Assembly (NCBI RefSeq): GCF_018860525.1
Contig: NZ_JAHKPM010000070.1
Location: forward strand, 68,226-132,225
Direction of reading: 5' to 3'
Origin: Vibrio hepatarius
Lineage (GTDB): Bacteria > Pseudomonadota > Gammaproteobacteria > Enterobacterales > Vibrionaceae
Length of the DNA stretch: 64,000 bases
Numbering within the stretch: position 1 is the first letter of the stretch; every line of letters begins with the position of its first letter. Made by a program: the position numbers and the translations under genes. This document shows positions 34,983 through 44,285 of this stretch, one piece after another. Under the pieces are notes generated by a model. It was given only the letters and a program-made list of their open reading frames with translations. It was not told the DNA's origin and searched no databases.

Positions 34983-35276
34983 TTATGAGCGTGAAAAGAA
35001 GCTAGCTATTCCGCCTTTTTTCTTTTTCTCTCTTTCACGCTGCGCACTAATACCAAAATCATCACTTACGCTTCCTTTTTGTGTTGAGGCTTGAGGAATG
35101 GCAAGTAACCGTGCACATGCATTGGTAACTGACGCTGATGTAGTGACCTGAGACTGCTGTTGGTTCGCAACCAAGTTATGCATTGTTAAACCAATCGTTT
35201 CAGTTAGGGTAGTTTCTGCTATTGACGTAGGTTGTTCAGAAAACTTCTGCAACGTCGTATAATCTTGATTAGACAT
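34983..35276 (-). CDS. Divergent RebB-related protein with a basic tail
   Basis: The 97-residue protein keeps only the helical part of the family (TETIGLTMHNLVANQQQSQVT, then SVTNACARLLAIP). The conserved DSVTQVN start is absent. The last 20 residues are highly charged (QREREKKKKGGIASFFSRS), unlike any array copy, and could contact a membrane or nucleic acid. AGGAAG precedes the ATG. First gene of the three-gene minus-strand operon. Confidence 0.6.
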   Translation of the reverse strand: MSNQDYTTLQKFSEQPTSIAETTLTETIGLTMHNLVANQQQSQVTTSASVTNACARLLAIPQASTQKGSVSDDFGISAQREREKKKKGGIASFFSRS

Positions 35277-35664
35277 ATGGCTTCCTATATTTGTAAATAT
35301 GTGTATGAACAGAGAAGTATAATATCTAATGTAAAGATGTTTTATTATTATAAAATAATCAATATTTAGTAATATCTAGCTAATATGATAAGCAATACCA
35401 AATTTTATCTAATAGTTTTTATTATAAATTGCTTAGGAACCATAATTATTTAATATGACAATGGTATTTTATACTTAAATTACAAAAATTTATGTTTATT
35501 TTTCGGCTAAGTGGTACTGTATCAGTACTATGGAGTTAAGGTACAGAGTGAAAATCGTATAAATATAACTATAGTAGAGTTGTCATCAAATCGGTGAACT
35601 TTACTTATTAGTATTGACGTAAACCTGAATCTATTTTTACTTAAAACTTTATCAGCAGAGAGTT
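35277..35664. other. AT-rich divergent intergenic region
   Basis: Holds the promoters of the reb-related operon (minus) and of the 62-residue gene (plus). I found no clear operator, palindrome or additional ORF. Confidence 0.35.
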
Positions 35665-35853
35665 ATGACGAAATATAAGTATTTACAAAGAGTATATGAA
35701 CGAAGAATAATTAATGCTAGTTCAATATCTGATTTGATTGTAAGAAAACGTTATTATGGAGGTTTCAACAGTAACTCTCTATCTATGGGTATAGAAAATG
35801 GCTGTCTTATATTAAGAAGATATAATATCTCCGATGGTAATAAGATTAAGTAG
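35665..35853 (+). CDS. Small basic protein of unknown function
   Basis: A 62-residue basic protein (KYKYLQRVYERRIIN, IVRKRYYGGF), with AGAGAG just before the ATG. Size, charge and tyrosine content recall the 77-residue protein at 34054, but the similarity is too weak to call them paralogues. It closes the R-body locus before the NfrB-like gene. Confidence 0.4.
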   Translation: MTKYKYLQRVYERRIINASSISDLIVRKRYYGGFNSNSLSMGIENGCLILRRYNISDGNKIK

Positions 35854-36135
35854 TATTATTTATTATCATTTTTTCCTATCAATAATAATTTTAATCCAGT
35901 TTTTAAAGTACCTAATTAAAGATGCTTGTTTATTATTTATTATTGGCACTTTTAAACTATCTAGTATTTTGCTGTATTTGTTACGTTATTCAAACCTTAA
36001 AATTATAACGTGTATTTTATATACCAGCAAAGTATGTCAATCTATTCATGTAAGAATGTTACTATAAAAGAAAAACTTTTATTACCATCATTTATATATC
36101 ACTGACTATATTTTCTCGGTATTCTGGAGCTTTAA

Positions 36136-37566
36136 ATGTCAGTCTTTGATTATTTCCTTTTATATCTATATTTTCTTAAGTATCTAGCTACCTTTTTACT
36201 TGTTTTTATTTTTTATTTTGGATTTGATGATTTTATTGTCGACATATTATACTGGTATAAAAGTTTTATCGGAAAAAATAGGATTAAGTGTAATAATTTA
36301 GAGCTAAATACATTAACTGATGAGCCACAACGACATTTAGCTATAATGATACCAGCTTGGCAAGAGTATGGTATCGTTGATAAAATGGTTACTCTTCTTG
36401 CATCATCGTGTAAATATGATAAATTTCATATATTTGTAGGTACTTATCCAAATGATCTCGCTACAAAAAAATGTATTGATGAGGTCTGTAAAAGATTTAG
36501 CAATGTCCATAATGTTATTTGTAAAAATCCGGGTCCTACAAGTAAAGCAGATTGTCTAAATAATATATTTAAACATATATTAAAAATGGAAATAAAATAT
36601 AATATTAAATTTTCAGGATTTATTCTTCATGACTCAGAAGATGTAGTTCATTCATCTGAACTTGAACTATTTAATACTTACCTTCCTCATAATGACCTCA
36701 TACAAATTCCAGTATATCCATATGTAAGAAAGTGGTATCAATTTTCCTGCTCTCATTACATAGATGAATTTTCTGAATTACATGAGAAAGATTTAATGGT
36801 TCGTATGTCAATGACAAGACATGTTCCGAGTGCTGGGGTTGGAACTTGCTTAAGTCGTAGAGCAGTATTGAAATTAGCTAGATCTGGTCGGGGTCTGCCA
36901 TTTGATTGTGCTTCTTTAACCGAAGATTATGATATCAGTATAAGGCTGAAGCAATGGGGGATGAAAGAGATATTTGTTCGTGCTAAAGCAAAAAATGGTT
37001 ACCTAAACTCACATCAAAATGAGGATGACTCATTAATATGTGTTAGAGAGTTCTTCCCTAGTACATTTAATGCTGCAGTCAGGCAAAAAAGTCGTTGGAT
37101 TGTTGGGATAGTATTTCAAGGTTGGAAGAATATTGGTTGGACTAAAGATTGGAAATTGAATTATTTTTTATGGAGAGATAGACGGTGTGTCGTTTCTAAT
37201 ATCGTCTCTTTCTTATCTATGATTGTTTTCTTTCAAGTTATATGTATAGCCATGTATCAAATTATTTTTGATGGTAGCTATTTTTTTATTTCAATATTTA
37301 ATGATGATATTTTTTTGAAAATATTAAGTTATGCGAATTTTTTATTTTTCATAAATAGAATAATACATAGGTTTATTTTTGTAAGAAGATTCTATGGTTT
37401 TTTTAATGCTTTTATTTCAATACCTAGAACAGTATGGGGTAATGTTATAAATTTCTTTGCAAATATAAGGGCAATATATCTTGTCATTTCTAAAGATAAT
37501 GTAATGAAAATATCATGGGATAAAACAAAGCATGACTTTCCTGATATTGTTAATAATAAAAAATAA
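36136..37566 (+). CDS. NfrB-like inner-membrane glycosyltransferase, short form
   Basis: The 476-residue protein has two N-terminal hydrophobic stretches, then a GT2 domain: AIMIPAWQE, FVGTYPND, HDSEDVVHSSEL, SAGVGTCLSRRA, LTEDYDISIRL and the polysaccharide-synthase motif RQKSRWIVG, then several C-terminal membrane segments. This is the NfrB (phage N4 adsorption protein B) layout. E. coli NfrB is about 745 residues and has a C-terminal c-di-GMP-binding MshEN domain, which is absent here. It lies 11 bases before the NfrA-like gene. A very AT-rich gene. Confidence 0.8.
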   Translation: MSVFDYFLLYLYFLKYLATFLLVFIFYFGFDDFIVDILYWYKSFIGKNRIKCNNLELNTLTDEPQRHLAIMIPAWQEYGIVDKMVTLLASSCKYDKFHIFVGTYPNDLATKKCIDEVCKRFSNVHNVICKNPGPTSKADCLNNIFKHILKMEIKYNIKFSGFILHDSEDVVHSSELELFNTYLPHNDLIQIPVYPYVRKWYQFSCSHYIDEFSELHEKDLMVRMSMTRHVPSAGVGTCLSRRAVLKLARSGRGLPFDCASLTEDYDISIRLKQWGMKEIFVRAKAKNGYLNSHQNEDDSLICVREFFPSTFNAAVRQKSRWIVGIVFQGWKNIGWTKDWKLNYFLWRDRRCVVSNIVSFLSMIVFFQVICIAMYQIIFDGSYFFISIFNDDIFLKILSYANFLFFINRIIHRFIFVRRFYGFFNAFISIPRTVWGNVINFFANIRAIYLVISKDNVMKISWDKTKHDFPDIVNNKK

Positions 37567-37577
37567 GGAAATGAATT

Positions 37578-40500
37578 ATGAAATTAATACGCTATATCAA
37601 AATAAGTATAATAGTTATTTCATTGCTAACTACGCCTGCGTTGGATGCGGTGAGAGAAAACACTATTGATTTGGCTTCTACTCTGAGTGATTCAGCCCAT
37701 TTTCGTACTTTTCCTTATTTGAATAGAGCATTTGCCTTGGAGCGTTCTGAAAAAACGTTGGACGCTATCTCTCAAGTTAACAGAGCTTTAAACATTGCCC
37801 ATAACTATCCCCCATTTTTACACTACCTATTTAAACTCCAGTTACAGGCAAAGTTGTTTAAAGAAGCTGAGGCTACGCTACAAAATTTACCTGCGTATGA
37901 ACGAGTAAAGTTACTAGTCGTTTTAAGAAGCGAAATGTCAATAAAAAGCCTAGCCTTATCCAACTCTGAATTTATGTCATTACTTGATGGTTTGTCACTT
38001 GAAGGCCAAAAGCAGGTATATCTGTATCGTCTCTATTGGCTTGCAGAGCAGTCTGAACCATTATCGTTAGAATGGAGTGTATCCCAAACTCTGCTAGTAA
38101 AGCCTGATCAGGCAATACTCTATGAAGCAGAAGCTTGGTTAAGACGTGAAAATTACCGGCAAGTGTTAGATTCTATTGCGCAATTAAGAGGCAGGAGATT
38201 ATTGTCAGACAGGGAGAAATATCTAGTCGGTCTTGCATTACTTAAAAGTAAACGAATAGAAGAAACCATCTCTTTGCTTAAAGAATCATGGGGAGGATCA
38301 AGTCGGCTTTTGTTGGCTAAGCAACTGATTTCTGACTTCATACATGACCAGCAGTATAGCCGAGCATTAATGTGGTATAAATGGCTTGAAAAATATTATG
38401 CTCTTACATCAGAAGACTATTCACAAGCCTATCAGCTTGCTATAAACGTCGGCGATTGGGATCTTGCGAGAAGTTATCAAAATAAAATTTCTAATACTTC
38501 TTGTACTGAAAGCGCACTCATTAGCGCTAGGCTAGGTAATCGTGATTTAGCTAAAGAGCAGTTAGCATCATGTACCACATTTGAGTCACCTGCATTATGG
38601 TTAAGCTTAGCGGAAGAGCTCAATCTGGCTTTTATGATAGAAAGTGCATCATTTAGTGGTTCGAGGTTAGTTTATCGGCAAAGCGTAATCATTGCTTGGA
38701 ACAAATACAATCAAGCAGAATACCAGAAAGTAATAGATATTTTGACGCCGATGTCTCTTTCTAGTCATTCGCGAAAACTGCTAGCGTCAGCTTACGATAA
38801 AAATGGTGAGTTCAGTAATTCGATGCTTGAATGGGAAAGAATTTACAATGAATCTAGCCAGTTATCCGATCTGAAAAGCTTGCTTGAAGTGATGAAGAAA
38901 GCATTAACTGAGACTGAATTAATAAGTAAATTCGAGAGGCTATTGTCCGATGTTTCTTTACCTCCGAGCATCAGGAAAAATCTTGCAGAGCAACTTCTTT
39001 ACTTATATGAGAAACACCCAGAGGATTTTAATCCAGAGATTGTCATGCGGTTGACTGATATTAAAGTCGACTCACTAATTAATGCAAATCTTTGGCAAAT
39101 TAATGGTGGGTGTGGAGTGGCCAAGGAAACATTGATTAATCCACAAACTGCGTTTGGTTGGCAAGTGTTGGGGTATTGCAGTTATAAAGAAAACCCAGCA
39201 CGAGCTATTGGATATATTGAAAATGCTTTGTTATTAGAAAAATCAGCATCAAATCGAATTGATATTATGGGTATTAAAGCTCAGATGCTTTCTGATCAGC
39301 AACGTTACCAAGAGGTGCTTAATGTTTTATTGCCTCAATGGCACCAACTGCGGTCTTCATATACTCGACTGTTGGTTCCTAACGCCCATTATCAGCTCGG
39401 ACAAGTTGAAAAGGCGAGGTTGTGGTGGAGAGAAATCGATGAAAGAGATACTTTAGAATGGTGGTTACTAGGTTCTGATATATATATGAGTCAAAAAGAA
39501 TTTGATCAAGCTAAAGATATTTTAGAGGAAGCAGAAAAAAAATTTAATCACAATCCGCAGTTTGTTGTTAGGTATGTAAAACTCTATAAGTCCATGGAAA
39601 AAAAGAAAAATCTTATCGATTACCTTTCTCGCCAGCATCAATATCACCCTGATGATGTTTATATTACCACTGAACTTGCCTATGCATATTTTCCTAGTGA
39701 TCCTGAACGCTCGGTCAGACTATTTGAGTCTGTTGTTTTGAAGTTAACAGGTAAAAATCAAATTATGGCATATTATCAATTAGCACAAGGTTATAACAAA
39801 ATCGGACGTAGGGATAAGGCACAAAGTGAGTTTCATGAACTTATTGACCAACTAACGATTGTGCCTTTGCAAGATAATCAGCTTATTACACAGCTTAGGG
39901 CTGAAAATCATAATGTTGCCTCAAATTGGGCATTTGTTTTGAGTGGAGAATCTGGAGGCAGTAGCCCCTTTCAAGAATTTCTTGAAGATTCAAGCAATAG
40001 TGGATTTTATCAGATTAGCGCCAACTATCATTTTGAGGAGCTGCCTTCTTTATTTGGGCAAATGAGTTTGCTGAGTTCAGGGAGTTTGGAGACGACGGGA
40101 ATGGATTTAGGGGTGATGTTAAAACCCTTTAAAAGTTTTGATCTCTCAATTTCATCAGGAGTTCGCCAGTATTTTGGAGATGACGCTTTCACTAGTGCTT
40201 ATGTTAGAGCTAACGGTGACTTTTTTTCTGGTTTAAACATGGACAAATCTTGGAAAGGAGAACGGAAATTGAACTGGTCAAATAGCTTGTATTTTGATGC
40301 TTACTACCAATTCTATGACAAAAGATCGTTACTTTATCTCAGAGGAGAATCTGGGCCTGTTTGGGGAGTTGCTGAGAACTACAATCAACGCGTGAGGGCC
40401 TATGGATTACTTCAAGCTAGTACCGATATGGTGAATGAAGAAAATGAGAGTAATGTTAAAGCGGGGGTTGGTATTGGGTGGTTATCCTCATTTAATTACG

Positions 40501-40610
40501 ATAAATATTTGGGCTATGAGAATCAAGCGGAGGTAGCACTTGAATGGCAAAAACAGCTTAATCATAACGAGCAGGATGAATTAGTGCTACGGTTTAGTGT
40601 CTACTATTAG
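37578..40610 (+). CDS. NfrA-like outer-membrane protein with TPR region
   Basis: The 1010-residue protein is close to the length of E. coli NfrA. After a signal peptide (about residues 1-24) comes FRTFPYLNRAFALER, a long run of TPR-like helices to about residue 760, and a C-terminal beta-rich domain (from about NWAFVLSGESGG) that ends in aromatic RFSVYY, as expected for an outer-membrane barrel. With the NfrB-like partner it should export a polysaccharide; in E. coli the product contains N-acetylmannosamine and serves as a phage N4 receptor. Substrate here is unknown. Confidence 0.8.
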   Translation: MKLIRYIKISIIVISLLTTPALDAVRENTIDLASTLSDSAHFRTFPYLNRAFALERSEKTLDAISQVNRALNIAHNYPPFLHYLFKLQLQAKLFKEAEATLQNLPAYERVKLLVVLRSEMSIKSLALSNSEFMSLLDGLSLEGQKQVYLYRLYWLAEQSEPLSLEWSVSQTLLVKPDQAILYEAEAWLRRENYRQVLDSIAQLRGRRLLSDREKYLVGLALLKSKRIEETISLLKESWGGSSRLLLAKQLISDFIHDQQYSRALMWYKWLEKYYALTSEDYSQAYQLAINVGDWDLARSYQNKISNTSCTESALISARLGNRDLAKEQLASCTTFESPALWLSLAEELNLAFMIESASFSGSRLVYRQSVIIAWNKYNQAEYQKVIDILTPMSLSSHSRKLLASAYDKNGEFSNSMLEWERIYNESSQLSDLKSLLEVMKKALTETELISKFERLLSDVSLPPSIRKNLAEQLLYLYEKHPEDFNPEIVMRLTDIKVDSLINANLWQINGGCGVAKETLINPQTAFGWQVLGYCSYKENPARAIGYIENALLLEKSASNRIDIMGIKAQMLSDQQRYQEVLNVLLPQWHQLRSSYTRLLVPNAHYQLGQVEKARLWWREIDERDTLEWWLLGSDIYMSQKEFDQAKDILEEAEKKFNHNPQFVVRYVKLYKSMEKKKNLIDYLSRQHQYHPDDVYITTELAYAYFPSDPERSVRLFESVVLKLTGKNQIMAYYQLAQGYNKIGRRDKAQSEFHELIDQLTIVPLQDNQLITQLRAENHNVASNWAFVLSGESGGSSPFQEFLEDSSNSGFYQISANYHFEELPSLFGQMSLLSSGSLETTGMDLGVMLKPFKSFDLSISSGVRQYFGDDAFTSAYVRANGDFFSGLNMDKSWKGERKLNWSNSLYFDAYYQFYDKRSLLYLRGESGPVWGVAENYNQRVRAYGLLQASTDMVNEENESNVKAGVGIGWLSSFNYDKYLGYENQAEVALEWQKQLNHNEQDELVLRFSVYY

Positions 40611-41333
40611 GTTAGATAGCGCTTCAAGCTAGGGTAACTTAATGGTTTATTATCATATCGATTTATTGAAATAAAATTCTTGAATGTTCATTAGTGTTAG
40701 TCTGTGAGAAATTAGCCATAAAAATCAAATAACCACAACATTAATATGTAATTTTATAATTGATAATACTTATATTATAAGCTTTTGTAATTTTTAAAAA
40801 TTATTCTTATATGTATATTTCTTTCTTCTGGCTTCAATTCTTATTATTAATATAATTTATCATATTCTGTGAAATTTACATATAACCTTATGATTATTAA
40901 ATCATTTTAATCATATGAATGATTTCTTACAAAAATAAGAGTGTTATGCTGATTGTTCGAAGTTTAGTTAATGATATATATTTCATTTGTGTTAATCATA
41001 TGTAAATTATTTGTGGGATTGAGATTTGTGGTAATGCGGTAGTTCTATTTTATTGAACCGTCTTAGCGTTTATTATGAGTTTTCGACCCAGGTCTATTTT
41101 CTGGATGAGACTGGACAACGGACACTATTGGTATTAATTAAATTCCTCCATATAAAAACATGTGAATAGCACTAGTGGCTTTCATTTAAAGACGATCATT
41201 TTAGGCGGGGGACACTTACCATAAAAATGATATGCCCATCACTGTAGTACCTCAGTTCTAAATGAAAGTACTGCTTCCCGTTTGCTATGTATGGAGCGTT
41301 TGTTTTGCTCCGGCATATTATTTGAATAAAAAT
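40611..41333. other. AT-rich intergenic region
   Basis: About 700 bases of A/T-rich sequence between the NfrA-like gene and the secreted protease-like gene. An in-frame ATG at 41262 exists upstream of the chosen start, but no other coding signal, repeat or RNA was recognised. Confidence 0.4.
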
Positions 41334-43316
41334 ATGAAAAAAATATTATTTCTTGCATTACTTTTTGTTTCTATTTCAGTGGGCGCAACAGAGACGACAT
41401 TCACTCAATATAACCATCATCAGATTATGCGAGATAAAGTCAGCCAATGGGTTGACTGGGAATCTCAAGAGCATGCTTTAACTGCTGTTGAAGCGCTGAA
41501 TGTAGTGAAGAAAAAACATGGTATTGAGTACATGTCGAGTTTATTTATGACTCGGTTAAGTGAAGTAGCCAACCATCAGTACAATATAGATGGATTAGCT
41601 AATATAGAGCTTGGGATCATCAACGAGGCTTCGACAGTATTTGTTATGTCTCAAGCACCTGATTTGCCTCATTATGAATTGCTTCCTTCTGAATACATGT
41701 TGCAAACCTTCTTGGCCAATTTGGCTATGGAGCTTGAAGTTCTTTATCCAATGGCAGAAGACGAAGCAATGTATCTGCAAAGGTATTATGAACACGATCC
41801 ACTAGGTTTGTCTCTTTATTCTATCGCCTTAAATATAGGCTTAGAAGAGCATGGAGAGAGCGAGCTTGTTCAAAAGCTTGCCGAAAAAACAGGTAGCAGG
41901 CACTCAAATTCACTTCGACAATTCTTAATCGCAAATTTTTCAGCAGGAGGCCGATTTAAAGGGCGACTAGAGCTGGTTTTACTTGAGGATCTAAAAAACT
42001 TTTCTGTCAATTGGAAGCCAAAGTATGACGATTTTTCTCAATCATTAAACGGCTTTCACCCATATGCACGAGTGGGTGCTATGGTGCAAAGTACTTTACT
42101 GAACGAGTGGCCCTCACTTCGACAAGATGAGCGCGAGGCTTTAGGTGATTGGCATGAGCAAGTCATTAACCTGCCTAGTTACAAATACGGTTACTCTATG
42201 GTAGGAGAGGCAGTAGTCAATCATTTTCGTCAGCATAAACAGCAAGAGCACCATAGCCGGTGGAATTTTCCAACATTTGCCGCAGTGACATTAGCTACTT
42301 TAGTAGTACCAGAACTATTAGGTGAGCTAGCCCTTGGTGAGGCCGCTCAGGCGCTGATATTTTCCAGAACCATGTTTACTGGAGCTAAGGTTGCTGATGC
42401 CGTTTATACTGATGAACTTATTGAGCTTTCGCTCCAAGAAACAGCGAGACCTGGTGCAATTCTGCCACAAAGCACTGCGCTGTCTTTGAGTAAAGTCACC
42501 AGTCCTTCTGCTATTGGCGGTGAAATTGAACCTGGACTCCATCACTATCTTGGCACTGATGCAATTGAAGGTACTGACTATGTTGCTAATGTAGAAGGTA
42601 ATTGGCAAAGAGTGAGACGCTTTCCTTTTACTGATGATTATGCATTATTTGGTGGAATGGGATCATTAGGTGTACATAAAGTTGCTCGATCTGGTGCGGC
42701 TGGTTGGTTATTAAATCAAACAGCAAATGGATTAAGAAATTGGGTATCATCGGGCGAATATCGACATGTGTTACTGCTTGGAAAAGGTCAGCCTGAATCG
42801 CTATTTCGTCATTACGGAGAGAATGTAAAGAGTCGTTATGGTATTCCTCAACGAAATATGGCGAGCGATGGTGACTTAACCTCACATCGACTAAGCGGAA
42901 TGTTTCCTCAAGCGTCGTCAGGGCAGCTCTCATCACTGACTTTTAATCATCGTTTAGATGTTGTTGCACATGGTAATCCGTATGGGCCAATTTGTGGTGA
43001 TCAAAATGGTTTAGAAGCATCTTTAACACCAGCGGGCTTAGCAAAAAAATTGTTTGATTTAGGCTTGCGTCAGGTCGGTGTGCTAAAAGTCCAGTCGTGT
43101 AATGTAGGCGGAGGTTTCTACTTGACTCAACTCGAACGGGCCCTCAAAAAAGCGGGGATTAATGTTGGATTTCTTGCTGCACCTAAGGGTTATTTAGTAC
43201 AACTGCCAAGGCTGCCTAGAGCTGTGTTTTCACCATTTCCAAACTTCAGTCCAGATCGCTATGAAGTGATATCAACAGGTTTGCATCTAGGGTTTCCTGG
43301 TACTCGGTACCAGTAA
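41334..43316 (+). CDS. Secreted protein with a C-terminal C80/clan CD cysteine-protease-like domain
   Basis: I start at ATG 41334, where a typical signal peptide begins (MKKILFLALLFVSISVGA-TE). The roughly 660-residue protein has a helical N-terminal half, a hydrophobic stretch (FAAVTLATLVVPELLGELAL) and a C-terminal domain with LLLGKGQPES, RLDVVAHGNP, LTPAGLAKKLFDLG and LKVQSCNVGGGFY. His in AHG and Cys in SCNVG fit the His-Cys dyad of MARTX/C80-type cysteine protease domains, including the helix between them. No large toxin surrounds it. Protease function is inferred from motif order only. Confidence 0.6.
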   Translation: MKKILFLALLFVSISVGATETTFTQYNHHQIMRDKVSQWVDWESQEHALTAVEALNVVKKKHGIEYMSSLFMTRLSEVANHQYNIDGLANIELGIINEASTVFVMSQAPDLPHYELLPSEYMLQTFLANLAMELEVLYPMAEDEAMYLQRYYEHDPLGLSLYSIALNIGLEEHGESELVQKLAEKTGSRHSNSLRQFLIANFSAGGRFKGRLELVLLEDLKNFSVNWKPKYDDFSQSLNGFHPYARVGAMVQSTLLNEWPSLRQDEREALGDWHEQVINLPSYKYGYSMVGEAVVNHFRQHKQQEHHSRWNFPTFAAVTLATLVVPELLGELALGEAAQALIFSRTMFTGAKVADAVYTDELIELSLQETARPGAILPQSTALSLSKVTSPSAIGGEIEPGLHHYLGTDAIEGTDYVANVEGNWQRVRRFPFTDDYALFGGMGSLGVHKVARSGAAGWLLNQTANGLRNWVSSGEYRHVLLLGKGQPESLFRHYGENVKSRYGIPQRNMASDGDLTSHRLSGMFPQASSGQLSSLTFNHRLDVVAHGNPYGPICGDQNGLEASLTPAGLAKKLFDLGLRQVGVLKVQSCNVGGGFYLTQLERALKKAGINVGFLAAPKGYLVQLPRLPRAVFSPFPNFSPDRYEVISTGLHLGFPGTRYQ

Positions 43317-43565
43317 AATGATAGTTTGAAGCGTTGAAGTCTATGTGGAAGTGTTTTGTGTATGGAGAAAATCAAAACACTTCAATCATATACGTTAGAT
43401 AAGCACTAATTATGTGTAGGGCGTGGGTTACAGGCATCTATTTTTTGGAGGTGCTTAGCTTGCCATAATCAATAGCATGATGAATTTGTGATTAAGGTTT
43501 GGTTTATCATCTTGTCTTTCTGTATATATAACAGCACAATCTGCAAAAATGTTTCAGGAGTGAAG

Positions 43566-44201
43566 ATGGAACTTGAAGATATTCGGCGTGAATACAGTAA
43601 AGGCGGTTTACGCAGAAAAGATCTAAAAGAGAACCCTGTCGACCAGTTTAATTTTTGGTTGCAGCAAGCGATTGATGCTGGGTTAACAGATCCTACTGCT
43701 ATGACAGTTGCTACCGTTGATGCAAATGGTCAACCTTTTCAGCGTATTGTTCTACTTAAACATATCGATGAGGGTGGGTTTGTTTTTTACACCAATTTGG
43801 GAAGCAGAAAGGCTCAGCAGATTGAGGGTAATGCCAAAGTAAGTTTACATTTTCCATGGCACCCTATTGAACGCCAAGTGCATATTACGGGTGTTGCAGA
43901 GAAGTTAGGCGTTATTGAAAATATTAAATATTTCTCTTCCAGACCGAAAGAAAGTCAGTTGGCGGCGATTGCGAGTAAACAAAGCAGCAGAATTTCGACT
44001 CGTGGTGTTTTAGAAGGGAAGTTCCTTGAGTTAAAGCAGAAGTTTGCTAATGGCGAGATCCCTGTTCCAAGCTTCTGGGGTGGGTTTAGAATTAAAGCAG
44101 AATCTATTGAGTTTTGGCAAGGAGGGGATAATCGCCTTCACGATCGATTCTTATTCTCTAAACGAGACAACACTTGGAAGATTGATAGGCTTGCTCCTTA
44201 G
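43566..44201 (+). CDS. pdxH: Pyridoxamine 5'-phosphate oxidase
   Basis: FMN enzyme of 211 residues that makes pyridoxal 5'-phosphate. Family motifs: RREYSKGGLRRKDL, FVFYTNLGSRKAQQI, FPWHPIERQVHI and the C-terminal FWQGGDNRLHDRF plus WKIDRLAP. Start set at ATG 43566 after an AGGAG site; an upstream in-frame ATG at 43488 would add a hydrophobic extension that the family does not have. It marks the return to ordinary chromosome after the accessory region. Confidence 0.95.
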   Translation: MELEDIRREYSKGGLRRKDLKENPVDQFNFWLQQAIDAGLTDPTAMTVATVDANGQPFQRIVLLKHIDEGGFVFYTNLGSRKAQQIEGNAKVSLHFPWHPIERQVHITGVAEKLGVIENIKYFSSRPKESQLAAIASKQSSRISTRGVLEGKFLELKQKFANGEIPVPSFWGGFRIKAESIEFWQGGDNRLHDRFLFSKRDNTWKIDRLAP

Positions 44202-44228
44202 ATAGCTAATAAGCATCTTTGTCATAAA

Positions 44229-44256
44229 TAAAAATGCCGCTTAATGCGGCGTTTTT
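44229..44256. terminator. Bidirectional terminator after pdxH
   Basis: A GC-rich stem (TGCCGC / GCGGCG) with a 5-base loop and A-run and T-run arms lies between converging genes. Confidence 0.8.
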
Positions 44257-44285
44257 AATCGGGTTATGACGGTGTGAAATATAAA

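Noticed and set aside
23956..35276. Reading the locus as a prophage because of the lysozyme-like gene
   Set aside because: There are no capsid, tail, terminase, integrase or replication genes; the lysozyme-like domain alone is not enough.
35834..36067. Hydrophobic 77-codon ORF before the NfrB-like gene
   Set aside because: It overlaps the previous gene, has no ribosome binding site, and a hydrophobic translation is expected from such AT-rich DNA.
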